DNA from: Algiphilus sp.
Lineage (GTDB): Bacteria; Pseudomonadota; Gammaproteobacteria; Nevskiales; Nevskiaceae
Direction: 5' to 3'
NCBI RefSeq assembly: GCF_023145115.1
Contig: NZ_JAGLEJ010000030.1
Span: forward strand, 1 to 64,000
DNA: 64,000 nucleotides
Shown here: positions 35,518 to 44,805 of the stretch, one piece after another
How the letters are laid out: each line of letters starts with the position of its first letter
Numbering within the stretch: the first letter of the stretch is position 1
Translations under genes and position numbers: made by a program
Notes under the pieces: generated by a model
The model's input: only the letters and a program-made list of their open reading frames with translations
What the model was told of the DNA's origin: nothing
The model's database searches: none

Positions 35518-36603
35518 ATGCGAATCAATCGCTGTTCGCGGCGCGCGCTGTGCGCGCTGCTGCTGTTTCCCGTCGGCATCGTTCACGCCGATGCGGGCCA
35601 TGGCGCGCCCCGCGCCGACAGTCACGCACCCATCGGCGTCATGGGCGAGCACGTCCACGAGTCCGGTGAGTTCATGGTCTCGTACCGCTACATGCGGATG
35701 GCCATGGCGGGCAACCGCATCGGCACCGAGCGCGTGTCACCCGAGTTCATCGTCCAGAACGTGCCCAACCGCTTCGCCGGCCAGCCCATGCAGCCGCCGA
35801 CCCTGCGCGTGGTGCCGCTGGAGATGACCATGGAGATGCACATGCTCGGCGCCATGGTCGCGCCCACGGACCGGACCACCCTGATGGCGATGGTGCCGGT
35901 GCTGTCGAGCGACATGACTCACGTCACCTTCGCCGGCGGCATGGGGACCGAGCGGCTCGGCCGCTTCGAGACCACCAGCTCGGGCATCGGCGATGTCGGT
36001 CTGTCGGCGCTGTTCCGCGTCCGGCAGTGGGCCGACGGGCAGCTCGTCGGCAAGCTCGGCGTGCGCCTGCCCACCGGCGATGTCGACGATACCGACACCG
36101 TGCTGTCGCCGATGGACACCCGCCCGGAACTGCGCCTGCCCTATCCCATGCAGACCGGAAGCGGCACCTTCGCGCTCACGCCGGGACTGACCTGGCGGCA
36201 CGGCACGGGCGCCGTCGGCTGGGGCGCACAGTACGCCGGAACGTTGCAGCTGGGCCGCAACGACGAGGGCTACAGCCGCGGAGACGAGCACGTGCTCAGC
36301 GCCTGGGGCAGCTATCTGTGGGCGCCGTGGATCAGCACTTCGGTGCGCGCGGAGGCCTCCACCCGCGCGCGCATCGACGGCATCGACAGCGAGATCCGTG
36401 CGCCGGTGCAGACCGCCAATCCCGACTTCCAGGGCGGCGATCGCGTCGATGCGGGCATCGGCGTGAATCTGCTCGGGACGCGCGGCGCGCTCGCCGGCCA
36501 TCGCATGGCCGTCGAGTACATGGTGCCGGTGCACCAGGACCTCAACGGTCCGCAGCTCGAGACCGACAGCGTGCTGACCGTGGGCTACCAGTACGCCTGG
36601 TAG
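35518..36603 (+). CDS. Outer-membrane beta-barrel protein of metal/organic-uptake type
   Basis: A 361-residue protein from ATG 35518 (AAAGAG upstream) with a signal peptide (ALCALLLFPVGIVHA). It has an unusually Met-rich first half (MRMAMAG, MTMEMHMLGAM) and alternating beta-strand sequence ending in VGYQYAW, a typical outer-membrane-protein C-terminus with a terminal aromatic. It resembles the transporter proteins annotated near copper-handling genes. Methionine richness is common in copper-binding periplasmic proteins, so a copper link is plausible but unproved. Confidence 0.55.
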   Translation: MRINRCSRRALCALLLFPVGIVHADAGHGAPRADSHAPIGVMGEHVHESGEFMVSYRYMRMAMAGNRIGTERVSPEFIVQNVPNRFAGQPMQPPTLRVVPLEMTMEMHMLGAMVAPTDRTTLMAMVPVLSSDMTHVTFAGGMGTERLGRFETTSSGIGDVGLSALFRVRQWADGQLVGKLGVRLPTGDVDDTDTVLSPMDTRPELRLPYPMQTGSGTFALTPGLTWRHGTGAVGWGAQYAGTLQLGRNDEGYSRGDEHVLSAWGSYLWAPWISTSVRAEASTRARIDGIDSEIRAPVQTANPDFQGGDRVDAGIGVNLLGTRGALAGHRMAVEYMVPVHQDLNGPQLETDSVLTVGYQYAW

Positions 36604-36700
36604 CGCGACCGGATGCAGCGCGGGCGTCCATGACGTCCGCGCTGCGCATGCGGGCGCGGCTGCGTAGAGTGCGCATTCCCGACCCATCGCGCCCACGGCC

Positions 36701-37444
36701 ATGCTCGACTATCTCGTTGCCCTGCTGACCAGTCCCGAAGCCTGGATCGCGCTCGCGACCCTGGTGGTGATGGAGGTCGTGCTCGGTATCGACAACCTCA
36801 TCTTCATCTCCATCCTCACCAACAAGCTGCCCGAGGATCGGCGCGCCGGCGCGCGCCGCCTGGGCATCGGCATGGCACTGATCCTGCGCCTGGCGCTGCT
36901 CGGCACGGTGGCCTACATCGTCCAGCTCACTACGCCGCTGTTCAGCGTCTTCGGCCACGGCTTCTCGTGGCGCGACCTCATCCTGATCGCCGGCGGCCTG
37001 TTCCTGGTCGCCAAGGCCACGCGCGAGATCCATCACCACGTCGATCCCGCGCCGGCCGAGGAACACGGCGCCGACGCCGCCATCAACAGCGTCGGCACCG
37101 CCATCGCACAGATCCTGGTGCTCGACCTGGTGTTCTCCGTCGACAGCATCATCACCGCCGTCGGCATGACCGATCACATCCCCATCATGGTGATCGCGGT
37201 GGTCACAGCCGTAACCGTCATGCTGCTGGCAGCCGATCCGCTGGCGAACTTCATCGAGCGCAACCCGACCGTGGTCATGCTCGCGCTCGGCTTCCTGCTG
37301 CTCATCGGTACCACGCTGATCGCCGACGGCTTCGGCGTGCACGTGCCGAAGGGCTACATCTACGCCGCCATGGCGTTCTCGGCGCTGGTCGAGGGGTTGA
37401 ACATGATGGCGCGGCGGGCCAGGCGGAAGGTGCGGGTGGGGTAG
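36701..37444 (+). CDS. TerC-family integral membrane protein
   Basis: A 247-residue protein with about seven hydrophobic helices and the two diagnostic TerC motifs: VVLGIDNLIFISIL near residue 25 and LVFSVDSIITAVGMTDH near residue 145, each with a conserved acidic residue in the membrane. TerC proteins are linked to tellurite resistance and to metal (manganese) export or loading of exported enzymes. A His-rich loop (REIHHHVDP) lies between. It is a single gene, followed by the inverted-repeat element. Confidence 0.88.
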   Translation: MLDYLVALLTSPEAWIALATLVVMEVVLGIDNLIFISILTNKLPEDRRAGARRLGIGMALILRLALLGTVAYIVQLTTPLFSVFGHGFSWRDLILIAGGLFLVAKATREIHHHVDPAPAEEHGADAAINSVGTAIAQILVLDLVFSVDSIITAVGMTDHIPIMVIAVVTAVTVMLLAADPLANFIERNPTVVMLALGFLLLIGTTLIADGFGVHVPKGYIYAAMAFSALVEGLNMMARRARRKVRVG

Positions 37445-38321
37445 GTCGGGTGCTGCCCCGTTCTTGCTGGCAGCTCGGCGCTTGGGGGTTCCTCGTTGAC
37501 CCGTTTGTGCTCTCGGGTTCCTCGCCTCGGGAGCTCGGCGCTGCCGAGTGTTGGCACTCGACCGGCGCGGGCTACTTTTCTGTTGCGCGACAGAAAAGTA
37601 GCCAAAAGAGCGCGCCCCGCAGAAGGCGCTCCGGCCCGCCCGCGGGGCGGGCCGGAGTCCCGGCGACTGGCGGCGCGCTCCGGGGTCGCCGCGGACGGAC
37701 ATCCTGTCCTCCGCGGCTCGGCCGGCCATCCGTGGCCGGCCGACCTCCTCCACGCACCATCAGTCGCCGCGCCTCCTGAAGGGGGACATGGTCGGCTCGT
37801 TGCTTCGCAACATCGCCAAAGCCAAGAAGTAGCACCACTCCATTGCCGCGATGTCGCGAAGCGACGAGCCGTTCAGGGGGTGCCTTCACGGGTGGCCGGA
37901 CCGGGAGGCGCGCGCAGTGGGGCTGCGAGACAGGACGTCGAGCAAGGGTGACCAGGACAGGGATGTCCTGTTCACCCGTGCCCCCGAGCACGACTCCCGG
38001 GCCGGGCACCTGCCGCGCCTCCGGCGCGGCAGGCCACCCGTGCGGCACCATGGTTTTGGCTACTTTGGCCGTAACCAAAGTAGCCCGCGCCGATCGAGTG
38101 GCAACGTTCGGCAGCGCCGAGGTTCCGAGGCGCGGAACCCAGGAGCGCAACCGGGTCAACGAGGAGGAATCAGGCGCCGAGGCTCCGAGGCGCGGAACCC
38201 GAGAGCACGAACGGGACCAACGGGAAGCGCAACCTCACCAGAATCCGAAGCTTCGCGGCAGCGGCCTGCTGCCATACCGGGCGCGGAACCAGGCAGCGCA
38301 ACCCCCGCAAGCCCGTCGCGC
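37445..38321. other. Non-coding region between TerC and deacetylase genes
   Basis: About 880 bp with no convincing gene. The ORFs it contains are on both strands, rich in Arg/Gly/Pro, and overlap each other across the inverted-repeat element; they are shadows of repeated DNA. Confidence 0.6.
37492..38163. repeat. Inverted-repeat element with compensating hairpins
   Basis: Two arms of about 110 bp, 37492-37603 and 38058-38163, are inverted homologues (about 80% identical by eye). Each arm ends inward in a hairpin: GGCTACTTTTCTG-N8-CAGAAAAGTAGCC (37570-37603) and GGCTACTTTGG-CCGTAA-CCAAAGTAGCC (38058-38085). The stems differ in sequence but both pair perfectly, so the change is compensated on each side. 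The centre holds more short palindromes, e.g. GCCGGCC-ATCCGT-GGCCGGC near 37722. Part of the right arm is repeated once more at about 38175-38225. No credible gene is inside. Confidence 0.7.
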
Positions 38322-39032
38322 TCAGGCCGCCCGCGCGGTCCCCGCCCGCCCCAGTTCGGCGAGCAATCCCTCGAGATCATCGGCCAGCTTCAGCGCCCGA
38401 TCGTGCGGATGAATCCCCACCCGCAACGCCCGCCCGGTGGCGCGGGCCAGCGCGATCTGGCCGCGGTTCCAGGTGCGCAGGGCACGGGCGCGAAGCGGTG
38501 TGTCGGCCTCGAAGCCGACCAGCGGGAGGTGCTCGGTGCGGCCGTTGGCGACGTCGAGCATGCCGGCGGTGGTCTCGATGCGCGCGAAGGGCAGGCGTCG
38601 CAGGGCGGGCAGCGTGATGGCACCCAGCGCCCAGGCCGGCGGCACGTAGGTGTCGGGCGCGGGCAGATCATGGGCGGGAAACCAGTCGTGGCTGGCCTGC
38701 ATCAGCGCGGCGATCTCGTCGGCGGTCAGCGCCAGATGCTCGGCGGCGTCGCGCGAGAGGGTCGCGGCGTGCAGGCGGTGGCGCAGGCCGCGGATGTGGC
38801 GCGCGCGGTGGTGCCAGCCGTGCGCGGCCAGTGCGTGGCCGGCCTCGTGCCACGTGCGGAGCTGCGCGATGCCGGCCGGGTCCCAGTCGTGCCCCGGCAC
38901 CACCAGCAGCGTCGCGGGTGGCAGGCCGTGCGCGTGCATGCGCGCGACGATGTCGGCGACCTGCGGCAGCGTCGCCGGCATGACGTCATGGATGGAGAGG
39001 CGCGCCGGCGGGGCGGCGCCGCTGCCGCTCAT
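38322..39032 (-). CDS. DUF2334-type polysaccharide deacetylase-fold protein
   Basis: From ATG 39032, overlapping the glycosyltransferase stop (ATGA), the 236-residue protein begins with the motif RLSIHDVMPATLPQV, in which the His-Asp pair corresponds to the metal-binding Asp of polysaccharide deacetylases. It continues with AAHGWHHRAR and GIHPHDRALKLAD, the other conserved His motifs. DUF2334 members are deacetylase-fold proteins of mostly unknown substrate. It is the third gene of a coupled operon with a sulfotransferase and a glycosyltransferase. Confidence 0.75.
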   Translation of the reverse strand: MSGSGAAPPARLSIHDVMPATLPQVADIVARMHAHGLPPATLLVVPGHDWDPAGIAQLRTWHEAGHALAAHGWHHRARHIRGLRHRLHAATLSRDAAEHLALTADEIAALMQASHDWFPAHDLPAPDTYVPPAWALGAITLPALRRLPFARIETTAGMLDVANGRTEHLPLVGFEADTPLRARALRTWNRGQIALARATGRALRVGIHPHDRALKLADDLEGLLAELGRAGTARAA

Positions 39033-40186
39033 GCAGCCTGGCGGTCGATGAGGCCGATCCAGTGCGCCAGCGTCTCCATGTTGAGGCGTTCCGCCGCCTG
39101 GCGGGCGCGCATGGCCTTGTCGTGCCGTTCCTGCGGGCACTGCGCCTGGACGCGGCGGATGGCATCGGCGAGGCGATCGCTGCGACGCAGCGTGATGAGT
39201 CCGTCGTGCAGTGCGTGCCAGCTGTGGATGCCGGCGTTCTCCGCGACCACGGCCGGCCGTCCGCGCGCCATCGCCTCCAGCGCGATCGAGCCGAAGGTCT
39301 CCAGCCGCGACGGCAGCAGCAGCAGGTCGGAGGCATCGAGCAGCTCGCGCAGCGCCTCGCGGTCGAGCCAGCCCACCATGCGCACATTGGGCAGGCGGCG
39401 GGTGTCGCGCGCGATGCGCTTGCGCAGCGGGCCGTCGCCGGCGATCACGAACTGCAGATCGGGCAGCTCGCGCGCCGCCTCGACGATGACATCGAGATTC
39501 TTCTCGGGCGCGAGCCGACCGGCGAACACCAGCTGCGACAGGCGCCCGCGCGGCGGTGCCACCGGGGTGTCGATGAAGCGCGTGGGCAGCGGTGTGCCCA
39601 TCACCTGCACGTCGCCGGCGCCGAGGGAGCGCACGGTCTCGACCAGCCGGCCGCTGTGCACCAGCACCGAACTGCTGCTGCGGCAGAGCAGCCGGTTGAC
39701 GCCGGTCAGATAGCGGGTGGCAATGGCGCGCGATACCGGGCTCCAGTACAGACGCGACAGCGCTTCGAACTCGGTGTGGAACGCGGTCATGAAGGCACTG
39801 CCGAAATGCCGCGCCATGGCCAGCCCGAGCAGGCCGAAGGGGCCGGGCGTGATGCTCACGATGACGTCCGGCTGCATGCGTCGCACGCGTTGCCAGAGCC
39901 GGGGGACGTTGGGCGTGAGCAGGCGCTGCGTCGGATCGCCGGGCAGCGGCACGCTGAGTCCGCTCAGCAGGCGCTTGCGCCGCGTGGGCTGGAAGATCTC
40001 GACCGCGTCGATGCGTTTGTCGAGCTGCGCGATGAGATCGCTGTAGTAGCTGCCGGCGCCGTTGCGTTCGGGTTCGGCATCGGAGAAGAAGGCCACGCGC
40101 AGCGGACGCGTGGCGGGCGGCGCGTCGGCAATGTCGGCGAACCCGGGCGCGTCGATCGCGTGGCTGGAGCCGTAGGCGAAATCCAT
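39029..40186 (-). CDS. GT4-type glycosyltransferase
   Basis: A 385-residue enzyme (ATG 40186) with the GT-B fold of family 4. Its N-terminus is RVAFFSDAEPERNGAGSYY; the acceptor-side motif is TAFHTEFEALSRLYWSP. The donor-binding domain holds FAGRLAPEKNLDVIVEA, IAGDGPLRKRI and the E-x7-E motif in ETFGSIALEAMARGRPAVV. Such enzymes transfer a sugar from a nucleotide donor to lipid or glycan acceptors. It follows the sulfotransferase with a 2-bp gap and overlaps the deacetylase-fold gene by 4 bp, which suggests a modified glycolipid or cell-surface glycan as product. Confidence 0.85.
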   Translation of the reverse strand: MDFAYGSSHAIDAPGFADIADAPPATRPLRVAFFSDAEPERNGAGSYYSDLIAQLDKRIDAVEIFQPTRRKRLLSGLSVPLPGDPTQRLLTPNVPRLWQRVRRMQPDVIVSITPGPFGLLGLAMARHFGSAFMTAFHTEFEALSRLYWSPVSRAIATRYLTGVNRLLCRSSSSVLVHSGRLVETVRSLGAGDVQVMGTPLPTRFIDTPVAPPRGRLSQLVFAGRLAPEKNLDVIVEAARELPDLQFVIAGDGPLRKRIARDTRRLPNVRMVGWLDREALRELLDASDLLLLPSRLETFGSIALEAMARGRPAVVAENAGIHSWHALHDGLITLRRSDRLADAIRRVQAQCPQERHDKAMRARQAAERLNMETLAHWIGLIDRQAA

Positions 40187-40188
40187 CG

Positions 40189-41415
40189 TCAGGACACCTC
40201 GTTCTCGGTACGGTGCACCGGTCGCGCCGCGCGCGACCGCATGCGGGAATAGGCGGCTTCCATCGCGGCCAGCATGGCGAGGGGTGGCGCGTCGCCGGGG
40301 CCGGTGTCGTGACGGTGGCGACTGTCGCCGCCGGCGGCCGCGTCGGCGCTCGCGAAGGCCGATGCCAGCGGCCGGCTCACCGGAATGTCGAGGTGCGCCA
40401 GCGCCGCCTTCAGGGTGGGGCCGGGCGCTGCGCGCAGGTCCGCCATGTCGACCGCCACCATGCGGTCGGGGTGCGCGGCGAGCTGTTCGTCCAGGTGCCG
40501 GTAGGCGCCGGCGTAGATCTCGGCGAAGCGCCGGCTGAGCCAGCGCCGGTCGGGGTCCACCGCGAACAGGCGCCGCCCGGGCTCGACCGCGCTGATCTGC
40601 GAGGACAGCGCGGATGCCGGCTCGCGCAGGCAGACGATGAAGCGCGCGCGCGGGAAGGTCTCGGCGAGCGCGCCGGCCCACGACGCGAAGGCCGCATTCT
40701 TGGAGAGCAGCTGGCGGCCGTCGCCGCTGGCGTAGCGGTGCTTCTGCAGCAGCCGCCGGTAGGCCGCGGGCAGCAGCGCGCGGGTGCGCGGATCGGGCTC
40801 GCGGTCGAGGGCGCCCAGTTGCCAGAGCGCGGCGTTGTCCGGAAAGGCCAGCGCCATGATGAAGCAGCCCGCCAGCGGCAGCAGCGCGAGGTAGTCCTCC
40901 TCGGCGGCGTCGGCACCGGTCTCGTGGATGGCGTCGAAGTCGCCTCCGAGGTGCGCGATCAGCGCGTCGCGCAGGCGCCGGCCCGGGGCGCCCAGCAGGG
41001 CATCGGCGCGGCCGGCCGCCTGCCAGAAGCGGCGCTCGCTGACCGACGGCGCAAGCACGGCTTCCCAGGTGCGCATGGTGGTGAAGCGGCCTTCGTCGGC
41101 GGCCAGCAGGCGGTGCACGAAGGTGGTGCCGCTGCGCGGGATGCCGAGCACGAACAGCGGATCGCCGGTATCGGTGCGGGCCTCGCGGGGATACAGCACG
41201 GTATCGAGCGCGAAGGCGGCCAGGTGGGTCGCCTGCAGTGCGGCGTACGGCGGCAGCATCGCCGCCAGCGTCATCGCGCGGCGGGGTGTCAGCGGGGCGG
41301 CCGGATGCGCGCCGGGTGACACGGCCTCCGCGATCCACCGGGCGTGGAGGCGGAGACTGCGTCGCGCGGCGGCGCCGAGCGGCCGGCGCAGCGGACTGTC
41401 AGCGGCCTGCAACAT
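40189..41415 (-). CDS. Sulfotransferase family protein
   Basis: A 408-residue protein (ATG 41415, or GTG 41424). The PAPS phosphosulfate-binding loop is FVLGIPRSGTTFVHRLLAAD, and the second PAPS motif is RFIVCLREPASALSSQIS. This is the sulfotransfer_3-like family, which moves sulfate from 3'-phosphoadenosine-5'-phosphosulfate to a hydroxyl group, often on lipids or sugars. It heads a three-gene operon with a glycosyltransferase and a deacetylase-fold protein. Confidence 0.8.
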   Translation of the reverse strand: MLQAADSPLRRPLGAAARRSLRLHARWIAEAVSPGAHPAAPLTPRRAMTLAAMLPPYAALQATHLAAFALDTVLYPREARTDTGDPLFVLGIPRSGTTFVHRLLAADEGRFTTMRTWEAVLAPSVSERRFWQAAGRADALLGAPGRRLRDALIAHLGGDFDAIHETGADAAEEDYLALLPLAGCFIMALAFPDNAALWQLGALDREPDPRTRALLPAAYRRLLQKHRYASGDGRQLLSKNAAFASWAGALAETFPRARFIVCLREPASALSSQISAVEPGRRLFAVDPDRRWLSRRFAEIYAGAYRHLDEQLAAHPDRMVAVDMADLRAAPGPTLKAALAHLDIPVSRPLASAFASADAAAGGDSRHRHDTGPGDAPPLAMLAAMEAAYSRMRSRAARPVHRTENEVS

Positions 41416-41502
41416 GGCGCGCACAGTGCACGCGCCCGGTTTCAGGAAGTTGACGGTTCCGTTGCAGTAATGCGTCAGGATGCGGGTGTGCGGGCATGCT
41501 CG

Positions 41503-42858
41503 CTAGCGGGTCGCGGTCCTGCTCAGGTTGGCGACCGAGAAATGGCGTTCCCCGAATTCGACGTCGGTGTCGGCCAGCGGTTCCTCGTTGCTGAGATCCT
41601 GGACCAGATAGCGGTCGGCGTGCAGGTCGTAGACGGTGCTCGCCACCGGTGCGACCGCGTCCTCCCAGACCAGCATGATGGTGTGCGACTCCTGCACGCG
41701 CCACAGCTGGTCGCGCCGGTCGTAGATGTCGACCGCGAGGATGCTCCAGGTGTCCTCGTCGATGTAGAAGGTGCGGCGCTTGTAGAGATGGGTGGTGCCC
41801 TCGTTGAGGGTCGCGTCGACCACCCAGACGCGGTGCTTCTCGTAGCGGGTCAGATCCTGGTTCAGGTGGCCCGCCTGCGCGATGGTGTCGTAGGTCAGGC
41901 GGTCGTCGGCGAGCTTGTAGGCGCTGTACGGCATGATCATCTCGCGCTTGCCGACCAGCTTCCAGGTGTAGCGGTCGGTGGCGCCGTTGAAGCTGTCGAG
42001 CTGGTCGTTGGTGCGCAGCCCGTCCGAGCCCGTGCCCGGGTTGTCGTAGGCGACATCCGGCGCGCGTCGGACCCGGCGCTGCCCCGCGCTGTAGAGCCAG
42101 GCGCGGCGCGATTCGCGGACCTGATCGAGGGTCTCGTGGACCAGCAGCACGTTGCCGGCCTGGCGCGGCGGGCCGACCACGGTCTGCAGGAAGTAGATGC
42201 CGATGTTGTCGAGATCGGCGACCGAGACGCCGTCGTTGTTGTAGTGGAAGCGCACGTCCTCGCGCAGCCGGTAGGGCGTGAACAGCCCGTTCGACTGCAC
42301 CGCGAGCTGGGTGTTGTAGCGGCGCACCGATTCGCCCCGGTAGCGCAGCTTGTGGTTCCAGATGACCTCCTTGCCCGATTCCGGGAGCGGGAAGGGAATG
42401 CCGGTCACCGCCTCGTTGAGGCTCTCGCCGCCGTTGCTCAGATAGGCCTTCTCGGCATTGCGGCGCGTGGCCTCGTAGATGAACTCGGGGGCATGGCCGC
42501 CGCGCCGGCTCTGGTAGACCGGCATGCGGTAGGTGTCCGGGAAGCGCTCGAACAGGGCCTTCTGCCCCACCGTCAGCATGTCCGCGTACTGCGCCATGTT
42601 CTCGGCGGTGATGGTGTAGAGCGGCTCGTCCGAGGCGTAGGGCTCGTAGTGCTCGATGCGGCGCTCCTCGCCGTCCGGCGGGCGCGGGTGCTGATAGCCG
42701 CCGGTCCAGGCCGGGATGCTGCCGTCGGCGTTGCCCGCCTTCTCGGCGCCCAGCGGCGTGAGGGTGTCGCCGAGCCGGTCGACATCGCGTGCGGGCGGGC
42801 CCTCGGCGAGGGCGGGCAGGGTGAGCGCAACGGCCAGCAGCGCCGGGAATGCCTTCAT
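41503..42858 (-). CDS. DUF1329 family secreted protein
   Basis: The ATG at 42858 is preceded by a strong GGAGGAGAG. The product has a signal peptide (FPALLAVALTLPALA) and the DUF1329 body: DVDRLGDTLTPLGAEKAGNA, GSIPAWTGGY, NFNHKLRYRG-like WNHKLRYRGESVRRYNT, and the C-terminal RRTFYIDEDTWSILAVD(I). Such proteins are predicted to be outer-membrane-associated lipid-binding beta-sheet proteins, often beside RND-type lipid transporters or hydrocarbon genes; no such partner is adjacent here. 451 residues is usual for the family. Confidence 0.85.
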   Translation of the reverse strand: MKAFPALLAVALTLPALAEGPPARDVDRLGDTLTPLGAEKAGNADGSIPAWTGGYQHPRPPDGEERRIEHYEPYASDEPLYTITAENMAQYADMLTVGQKALFERFPDTYRMPVYQSRRGGHAPEFIYEATRRNAEKAYLSNGGESLNEAVTGIPFPLPESGKEVIWNHKLRYRGESVRRYNTQLAVQSNGLFTPYRLREDVRFHYNNDGVSVADLDNIGIYFLQTVVGPPRQAGNVLLVHETLDQVRESRRAWLYSAGQRRVRRAPDVAYDNPGTGSDGLRTNDQLDSFNGATDRYTWKLVGKREMIMPYSAYKLADDRLTYDTIAQAGHLNQDLTRYEKHRVWVVDATLNEGTTHLYKRRTFYIDEDTWSILAVDIYDRRDQLWRVQESHTIMLVWEDAVAPVASTVYDLHADRYLVQDLSNEEPLADTDVEFGERHFSVANLSRTATR

Positions 42859-42946
42859 GGTCTCTCCTCCGTCGTCGCCGGCTCTGTGGCCGACTGTCGT
42901 TGTGACGGCCAGCTTAGCGCGCCGCGCGCGGCGCTGCTCGCCCGGG

Positions 42947-43888
42947 TCAGGCCTCGGGCGGCTCGTCCAGGGCGCGGAAGTCCACGCCCCGCATGTGGCA
43001 GGTGACGATGGCGGTACGCAGCACCCTGATCGCCTCGGGTCGCGGGAAGGTCTTGCGCCACACCAGCGCGATGCGCCGGCGCGGAACCGGATCGGCGAAC
43101 GGGCGCGCCACCAGGTACTGCTGGCTTTCCTCGGGCCGGTTCTCGTGGCTGCTTCGCGGCAGCACGCTGATGCCGATCTCGCTCGCCACCATGTGGCGGA
43201 TGGTCTCGAGGCTGGACCCGGTCTGCGGGCGCGGTCCCTCGGCATTGCTGTCGATGCACTTCGGGCAGGCCTCGACGACCTGCTCGCGGAAGCAGTGGCC
43301 GGGGCCCAGCAGCAGCAGGTTCTCCTCGCCCATCTCGGAGGCGTTGATGCTCTCGCGCTCGGCCCAGCGATGGCCGCAGGGCAGCAGCACGATGAAGTCT
43401 TCGTCGAACACCGACCACACGTGGAGCTGGCTGCTCTCCACGGGCAGCGCCACCAGCGCCGCGTCGAGCTCGTTGGCGTGCAGCTGCTCGAGCAGCTGGG
43501 CGGTGAAGTTCTCCTCGAGGATCAGCGGCATCTCCGGTGCCGTCTCGCGCAGCATGGGGACGAGGTAGGGCAGCAGATAGGGGCCGACGGTGTAGATCGC
43601 GCCCAGCCGCACCGGGCCGACGAGGTCGTTCTTGCCCTCGTTGGCGAGGTCCTCGATGCGCGCCGCCTCGGCCAGCACGCGCTTGGCCTGCGCGCAGATG
43701 CGCTCGCCCACCGGTGTCGGCCGGACTTCGCCGCGGTTGCGCTCGAACAGAGTGACGTCGAGGGTCTCCTCGAGCTTGCGGATGGCCACCGACAGTGTCG
43801 GCTGCGACACGAAGGAGCGCTCCGCTGCCCGGCCGAAGTGCCGTTCCTTCTCGAGATTGACGAGGTAGCGCAGCTCGGTGAGGGTCAT
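42947..43888 (-). CDS. oxyR: Hydrogen-peroxide regulator OxyR
   Basis: A 313-residue LysR-type regulator with the N-terminal helix-turn-helix (GRAAERSFVSQPTLSVAIRK). The redox segment is GHCFREQVVEAC, whose cysteines are Cys199 and Cys208, exactly the numbering of the disulfide-forming pair in Escherichia coli OxyR. It should activate peroxide-defence genes on oxidation. The ATG overlaps the hemF stop (ATGA), which makes it co-translated with a heme biosynthesis gene. Confidence 0.92.
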   Translation of the reverse strand: MTLTELRYLVNLEKERHFGRAAERSFVSQPTLSVAIRKLEETLDVTLFERNRGEVRPTPVGERICAQAKRVLAEAARIEDLANEGKNDLVGPVRLGAIYTVGPYLLPYLVPMLRETAPEMPLILEENFTAQLLEQLHANELDAALVALPVESSQLHVWSVFDEDFIVLLPCGHRWAERESINASEMGEENLLLLGPGHCFREQVVEACPKCIDSNAEGPRPQTGSSLETIRHMVASEIGISVLPRSSHENRPEESQQYLVARPFADPVPRRRIALVWRKTFPRPEAIRVLRTAIVTCHMRGVDFRALDEPPEA

Positions 43889-44805
43889 GCGTCGGAGAGC
43901 CAGTCGCGGGGCGGGAGGAAGTCGGTGAGCAGCGCCGCCTCCGGGCTGCCGTCCTCGGGATGATAGTCGTAGCGCCAGTGCGCGCGCGGCGGCATGGACA
44001 TGAGGATCGACTCCGTGCGACCGCCCGACTGCAGGCCGAAGAGCGTACCGCGATCGTAGACCAGGTTGAACTCCACGTAGCGGCCGCGCCGGTAGCACTG
44101 CCAGTCGCGCTCGCGCTCGCCCCAGGGCGTGTCGCGCCGCCGCTCGACGATGGGCAGATAGGCGCGCGGGAAGGCCTCGGCCACGGCGCGCATGACGGCG
44201 AAGGCGTTGTCGAAGCCGCCCTCGCTGAAGTCGTCGAAGAACAGGCCGCCGACGCCGCGCCGCTCGTCACGGTGCCGGAGGTGGAAGTACTCGTCGCAGT
44301 GCTGCTTGAAGGCCGGATGGAGATGCGCGCCGAAGGGCGCCACGGCATCGCGCGCGGTGGCGTGCCAGTGCACACAGTCGTCGCGGAAGCCGTAGTACGG
44401 CGTCAGGTCGAAGCCGCCGCCGAACCACCAGACCGGCGGCGCGTCCGGCGCCTCGGCCACGAAGAAGCGCACGTTGGCGTGGCTGGTCGGCACGTAGGGG
44501 TTGCGCGGGTGGATGACCACCGACACCCCCATGGCGCGGAAGCTGCGCCCCGCGAGCTCGGGCCGCGAGGCAGACGCCGACGGCGGCAGCTGGTCGCCGT
44601 GCACCAGCGAGAAGGCCACGCCGGCGCGCTCGAAGACGGCGCCGTCGCTGAGCACGCGGGTGTCGCCGCCGCCGCCGGCCGGTCGGTCCCAGCGGTCGAT
44701 GTAGAAGGCGCGGTCGCCGTCGGCGGCTTCCAGGTCACCGCACAGCCGGTCCTGGAAGCCGCGCAGGAAATCCGCCACGGCGTCGGGGTCGATCGCGTCG
44801 CTCAT
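43885..44805 (-). CDS. hemF: Oxygen-dependent coproporphyrinogen III oxidase
   Basis: HemF decarboxylates coproporphyrinogen III to protoporphyrinogen IX in aerobic heme synthesis. The 306-residue protein has the family blocks GVSVVIHPRNPYVPTSHANV, WWFGGGFDLTPYYGF, GVGGLFFDDF and RRGRYVEFNLVYDRGTLFGL. It overlaps tsaC upstream and oxyR downstream by 4 bp each. Confidence 0.96.
   Translation of the reverse strand: MSDAIDPDAVADFLRGFQDRLCGDLEAADGDRAFYIDRWDRPAGGGGDTRVLSDGAVFERAGVAFSLVHGDQLPPSASASRPELAGRSFRAMGVSVVIHPRNPYVPTSHANVRFFVAEAPDAPPVWWFGGGFDLTPYYGFRDDCVHWHATARDAVAPFGAHLHPAFKQHCDEYFHLRHRDERRGVGGLFFDDFSEGGFDNAFAVMRAVAEAFPRAYLPIVERRRDTPWGERERDWQCYRRGRYVEFNLVYDRGTLFGLQSGGRTESILMSMPPRAHWRYDYHPEDGSPEAALLTDFLPPRDWLSDA

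Noticed and set aside
37360..38380. Several ORFs in the inverted-repeat element
   Set aside because: They arise on both strands from repeated DNA and share peptide fragments because of the repeats, not because of homology.
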